The notes under the pieces were generated by a model. It did no database searches. It was given only the letters and a program-made list of their open reading frames with translations, and was not told the origin of the DNA. Positions 15,799 through 19,124 of a stretch of 19,124 bases of DNA are shown here, piece after piece; position 1 is the stretch's first letter; each line of letters opens with the position of its first letter. The stretch is from Acetobacteraceae bacterium. GTDB lineage: Bacteria > Pseudomonadota > Alphaproteobacteria > Acetobacterales > Acetobacteraceae. A program made the position numbers and the translations under genes. The DNA lies in assembly GCA_947478535.1 (NCBI GenBank), contig CANJXD010000045.1, positions 1-19,124 of the forward strand, given 5' to 3'.

Positions 15799-15859
15799 CC
15801 TGTCACAATGTTTCCACCGTTTCGAAGCCCGCAGCAGCGTTTCGCGGCTTGGTGACAGG
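15799..15859 (+). promoter_or_regulatory. Regulatory region upstream of response regulator
   Basis: CCTGTCAC (15799-15806) and GTGACAGG (15852-15859) form perfect 8-base inverted arms 45 bases apart. Between them GTTTC occurs three times (15810, 15819, 15839), the first two nine bases apart. OmpR-type regulators bind such short direct repeats, so autoregulation is possible. No clear -35/-10 pair was found. Confidence 0.35.
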
Positions 15860-15911
15860 TCGCGGGCCGGTCTGTAGCGTGCCCCCCGTCAAGGGTTCGG
15901 GGTAGAGGCAC

Positions 15912-16679
15912 ATGGCTGCGGCCATCCGCATCGCGGTGGTGGAAGACGAGGCTGACCTTCGTGAGGTCGTCGTCGACTATCTGCGCCTGCAAGGCTTTGC
16001 GGCCGTCCCCTGCCCGGATGGCGCGGCGCTCGACGCCGCCTTGGCCGAAGCGCCGGCCGAGGTCGTGCTGCTCGACATCAACCTGCCGCGCGAAGGGGGC
16101 TTGGCGATCGCCCGGCGGCTGCGGGCTGGGCCGGCACCTCCCGGCATCATCATGGTAACGGCGCTGGGCGAGGCGATGGACCGCATCGTCGGGCTCGAAC
16201 TCGGGGCCGACGACTACATCGGCAAACCCTTCGAGTTGCGGGAATTGCTGGCGCGGGTCCGCAGCCTGCTGCGCCGCCGCGCCGCCTTGCCATCACCCCC
16301 ATCCCCGGCCAAAGCCTCGGTCTCAGCGAGCGCCGTGGAACTCCAGCGCGTGGAGCCTGCGGCGGCGAGTGTGCGCTTCGGTGGCTTCACGCTCGTCCCC
16401 GAAAAGCGCCGCCTGCTTGATGCGGCGGAAGCGGAGGTGGCTTTGACCTCGATGGAATTCGACCTGCTGCTGCTGCTGGCCGCTCATCCCGGGCAGATCC
16501 TGTCGCGGGAGAGGTTGCTGGTGATGGCGCATGGCAAGGATGTCGATCCAATGGACCGATCGATCGATGTCCGCATCACCCGGCTGCGCCGCAAGATCGA
16601 AGCCGATCCCGCCAACCCGCGCCTGATCCGCACCATGCGCGGCCAGGGCTACGTCTTCAGCCCCGATGCCGATGTCTGA
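15912..16679 (+). CDS. OmpR/PhoB-type response regulator
   Basis: The 255-residue protein has an N-terminal receiver domain (about 5-118). It carries the acidic pocket VVEDEAD, the phosphorylation site D55 in VVLLDINLP, T83 in MVTALGE and K105 in DYIGKPFELR. The C-terminal winged-helix DNA-binding domain (about 155-250) shows LTSMEFDLLLLLAAHPGQIL, then DRSIDVRITRLRRKIE and IRTMRGQGYVF. Between them is an unusually long Pro/Ser/Ala-rich linker of some 30 residues. AGAGG lies three bases before the ATG, a short spacing. The stop lies inside the start of the histidine kinase gene, so both are made from one message and surely form a pair. The target genes are unknown. Confidence 0.95.
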   Translation: MAAAIRIAVVEDEADLREVVVDYLRLQGFAAVPCPDGAALDAALAEAPAEVVLLDINLPREGGLAIARRLRAGPAPPGIIMVTALGEAMDRIVGLELGADDYIGKPFELRELLARVRSLLRRRAALPSPPSPAKASVSASAVELQRVEPAAASVRFGGFTLVPEKRRLLDAAEAEVALTSMEFDLLLLLAAHPGQILSRERLLVMAHGKDVDPMDRSIDVRITRLRRKIEADPANPRLIRTMRGQGYVFSPDADV

Positions 16680-18255
16680 CACCCCCCATGGTGGCCCCCT
16701 CGCTGGTCACACACCCGCTCACCACGATCTGCTCGGCCGGCTGAGCGAGGCGGAGGCGCTGAAGGATGGCGTGATCAACGCCGCCCTCGATGCCGTCATC
16801 ACGGCCGACCGGGAATGCCGCGTCACCGGCTGGAACGCCGCCGCCGAGCGCATCTTCGGCCACCGGCGGGACGAGATCATGGGCCGCCCGATCGGCGACA
16901 CCATCGTCCCCCCGCATCACCGCGCGGGGCATGAGGCCGGGCTCGCCCGCTACCACCGCACGGGCTGCCCGCATGTGCTGGGCCAGCGCCTGGAGATGGA
17001 GGCGATGCGTGCCGATGGCAGCATCTTTCCCTGTGAACTCTCGATTCATGAGGTGAAGGCCGCGGGCCGCACCTTCTTCACGGCCTGGCTGCGGGACCTG
17101 ACGCCGATCCGCGATGCGGAGGCGGAACTCGCCCGCCAGCGCGAACGCCTGCACCAGAGCGAGAAGATGTCGGCCCTCGGCAGCCTGCTGGCCGGCGTGG
17201 CGCATGAGCTGAACAACCCGCTCGCCGTCGTCGTGGCGCAGACGACGATGCTGGAGGCGATCGCGGAGGACCCGGCGGTGCGGGACCGCGCGGCGCGCAT
17301 CCACGCCGCCGCCGCGCGCTGCGGGCGGATCGTCAAGACCTTCCTCGCCATGGTGCGCCAGCAGCCGCCGAGCCGCGCGCCGGTCGATATCAACGCAGCC
17401 CTGCGGGGGGCGCAGGAACTGGTGGCCTATGGGCTGCGCAGCGCCGGCATCGCAGTGGACTATGCGCTGGATCCCGGGCTGCGGAAGATCCAGGCGGATG
17501 CAGACCAGATCGGCCAGGTGGCGGTGAACCTGATCGTCAACGCCCAGGCCGCGCTGTCCGACCAGCCGGAGCCGCGGCGCCTCCGTATCGAGAGCTTCTT
17601 GACGCAGGATGGCGGGGCCGGCTTCGCGGTGGAGGATAACGGCCCCGGCGTGCCGGAGGCGATGCGGGAGACGATCTTCGAGCCCTATGTGACGACCAAG
17701 CCGCTGGGCGCGGGTACCGGGCTCGGCCTCGCGGTGTGCCGCAATATCCTCGCCGCGCATGGCGGCACGATCGGGCTGGAGCCGGGGGCGCTGGGCGGCG
17801 CGCGGTTCGTCATCCGCCTGCCGCTTGGCGAAGCGGCCGGCCAGGCCGCGCCGCGCGCTTCGGCCGGCGCCACCGCCCGCCGTCGCGTGCTGGTGGTGGA
17901 TGATGAGCCGGAGGTGGGGGAGGCGCTGTCGGACCTGCTGGCCGCGCAGGGCGTGGTGTCAGAGGTGGTGACGGACATCGCCGCCGCCGTGGCACGGCTT
18001 GAACAAGGGGGCATCGAGGCCGTGTTCTGTGACCTGCGAATGCCGGGCGGCGGCGGCGGCGCGCTGTATCGCCATGCCGTTGCCGTGCATCCCCGGTTGC
18101 GCGGGCGCTTCTGCTTCGTCACCGGGGATACCGTGGCCGGGCCTTCCGCCATCGCGGCGCTGGATCCGGACCACCCGCCGCCGATGCTGGAGAAGCCCTT
18201 CGGCCCGGCCGAGATCGCCGCGGCGCTGGCGGCGATCTCCCCGCCAGGGCTATAG
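16666..18255 (+). CDS. Soluble PAS hybrid histidine kinase with C-terminal receiver
   Basis: The 529-residue protein has no membrane segment, so it senses in the cytoplasm. In order it has a PAS domain (about 33-150: VINAALDAVITADRECRVTG, GWNAAAERIFGHRRDEIMGR, MRADGSIFPCELSI). A HisKA dimerisation helix follows with phosphoacceptor H180 in GVAHELNNPL. The HATPase_c domain has N box around N292 (VAVNLIVNAQAAL), G1 DNGPG near 324 and G2 GTGLGLAV near 350. The C-terminal receiver (about 405-525) has D456 in VFCDLRMPG and K510 in MLEKPFG. There is no HPt domain. The ATG at 16666 overlaps the regulator gene by 14 bases, and an ATG at 16672 is equally possible. Its stop overlaps that of the convergent flavoprotein gene. 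Confidence 0.95.
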   Translation: MPMSDTPHGGPLAGHTPAHHDLLGRLSEAEALKDGVINAALDAVITADRECRVTGWNAAAERIFGHRRDEIMGRPIGDTIVPPHHRAGHEAGLARYHRTGCPHVLGQRLEMEAMRADGSIFPCELSIHEVKAAGRTFFTAWLRDLTPIRDAEAELARQRERLHQSEKMSALGSLLAGVAHELNNPLAVVVAQTTMLEAIAEDPAVRDRAARIHAAAARCGRIVKTFLAMVRQQPPSRAPVDINAALRGAQELVAYGLRSAGIAVDYALDPGLRKIQADADQIGQVAVNLIVNAQAALSDQPEPRRLRIESFLTQDGGAGFAVEDNGPGVPEAMRETIFEPYVTTKPLGAGTGLGLAVCRNILAAHGGTIGLEPGALGGARFVIRLPLGEAAGQAAPRASAGATARRRVLVVDDEPEVGEALSDLLAAQGVVSEVVTDIAAAVARLEQGGIEAVFCDLRMPGGGGGALYRHAVAVHPRLRGRFCFVTGDTVAGPSAIAALDPDHPPPMLEKPFGPAEIAAALAAISPPGL

Positions 18256-19124
18256 CGCCAGCATCGGCGCGCCGGTTTCGAGGCGCATGCCCATCTTCGC
18301 AATGCTCGCCCAGCCGCGATCATATTGCGGCGGCGCGCGCATCGCGTCGGCCCGGCCGAGCGCCACGGCGGCGCGCATCGGCCAATAGGGATCGCGCAGC
18401 GTGGCGCGGGCGAGCAGGACGAGATCGGCCTTGCCCTCCGCGACGATGGCCTGGGCCTGCTCCGGCTCCGTGATCAGGCCGACGCTGGCCACCGCCATGC
18501 CGGTGGCTTCCCGCACCGCCAGCGCCCCCGGCACCTGGTAGCCCGGGCCGAGCAGGATCTTCTGCTTCGGGTCGATGCCGCCGGAGGAGACATCCATGCC
18601 GTCGATGCCGAGCGCCTTCAGCCGCTGCGAGAACGCGATGGTCTCCGCCGTCGTCCAGCCACCCTCGATCCAATCGGTGTGGGAGACGCGGACGAACAGG
18701 GGAACATCCTCCCCCACCGCTTCGCGGACAGCCTTGGCGACGGCCAGGGGCAGGCGGGTGCGGCCCTCGAAATCGCCGCCCCAGCGGTCATTGCGCGTGT
18801 TGCTGATGGGGGAGAGGAACTGGTGCAGCAGGTAGCCATGGGCGGCGTGCAGCTCGATCAGTTTCCAGCCGGCGGCGACGGCGCGCTTCGCGGTGGCGGC
18901 GAAGGCGGCGGGGATGGCGGCGATGTCCTCGGCCGTCATCGCGCGCGGCGCGGCGAAATGGCCCATCGGCAGGGTGGAGGCGGAGGCGGTTTCCCAGGAT
19001 GGCTCGGCCGGGGCGTCGTTCCAGGCCGGCGCTCGGCTGCCCTTGCGGCCGGAATGGCCGATCTGGATGGCCGGCACCGCGCCGGCATGGGCGATGGCGG
19101 CGGCGAGGCGGGCATGGCCGGGGA
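18250..19124 (-). CDS. Old Yellow Enzyme-type NADH:flavin oxidoreductase, 5' end cut by window
   Basis: The frame enters from the right edge without a start codon and ends with TAG at 18250-18252; 291 complete codons are visible. It matches the YqjM/NamA-like class of Old Yellow Enzymes, FMN-dependent TIM-barrel ene-reductases. Seen are AIQIGHSGRKGS, WKLIELHAAHGYLLHQFLSP with the substrate-binding His pair and nearby Tyr, SNTRNDRWGGDFEGRTRLPL, PLFVRVSHTDWIEGGW, and the FMN-phosphate part ADLVLLARATLRDPYWPMRA. Family members reduce activated C=C bonds of enones, nitro compounds and similar molecules; the natural substrate is unknown. About 60-90 N-terminal residues lie outside the window. A few upstream codons contain GTG and ATG, but these are internal to the family alignment and not the true start. 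Confidence 0.93.
   Translation of the reverse strand, partial: PGHARLAAAIAHAGAVPAIQIGHSGRKGSRAPAWNDAPAEPSWETASASTLPMGHFAAPRAMTAEDIAAIPAAFAATAKRAVAAGWKLIELHAAHGYLLHQFLSPISNTRNDRWGGDFEGRTRLPLAVAKAVREAVGEDVPLFVRVSHTDWIEGGWTTAETIAFSQRLKALGIDGMDVSSGGIDPKQKILLGPGYQVPGALAVREATGMAVASVGLITEPEQAQAIVAEGKADLVLLARATLRDPYWPMRAAVALGRADAMRAPPQYDRGWASIAKMGMRLETGAPMLAL

Overview
The window is a 19.1 kb piece of a very GC-rich chromosome. The genes look alphaproteobacterial, most likely from an Acetobacteraceae (Roseomonas-like) or related Rhodospirillales bacterium. This rests on the strong G/C bias at third codon positions, a perfect alphaproteobacterial-type SOS box (GTTC-N7-GTTC), and the overall gene repertoire. 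The taxonomic call is inference, because there is no rRNA gene here. I see no tRNA, rRNA, CRISPR array, intact insertion sequence or phage gene.

Layout. (a) 1-2825: two co-translated glycosyltransferases (GT9, then a truncated-by-window GT4) on the minus strand, likely for cell-surface polysaccharide or LPS, divergent from a YgfZ/GcvT-like folate-binding Fe-S maintenance protein. (b) 2917-3744: an exported DUF4394 protein. (c) 3745-5862: a patchy, decayed region. It holds tandem and inverted repeats, a frameshifted remnant of an RTX calcium-binding C-terminus, a membrane-anchored SH3b protein with a hexanucleotide-encoded Ser-Gly tract, a strikingly AT-rich island (39 G/C in 120 bases at 5221-5340) with a plausible sigma-70 promoter, and an internally deleted AsmA remnant. 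(d) 5859-7685: a YddA/SbmA-type ABC exporter whose ATPase motifs are all degraded. (e) 7741-9417: a radical-SAM DNA modification/repair protein whose promoter carries a LexA box, and a small divergent unknown gene. (f) 9428-11566: a divergent AraC regulator and MFS transporter pair. (g) 11567-14239: a long structured leader and pnp (polynucleotide phosphorylase). (h) 14363-15763: a nitronate-monooxygenase-like flavoprotein with an unusual C-terminal four-cysteine cluster. (i) 15912-18255: an OmpR-type response regulator overlapping a soluble PAS hybrid histidine kinase. (j) 18250-19124: an Old Yellow Enzyme-type flavin oxidoreductase, cut by the window edge.

Most genes are ordinary housekeeping or accessory genes. 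The points most worth a second look are the SOS-regulated radical-SAM repair gene without its usual partner beside it, the transporter with a dead-looking nucleotide-binding domain immediately behind an AsmA fragment, the possible Fe-S cluster in the nitronate-monooxygenase-like protein, and the gene graveyard around 3.8-5.9 kb.
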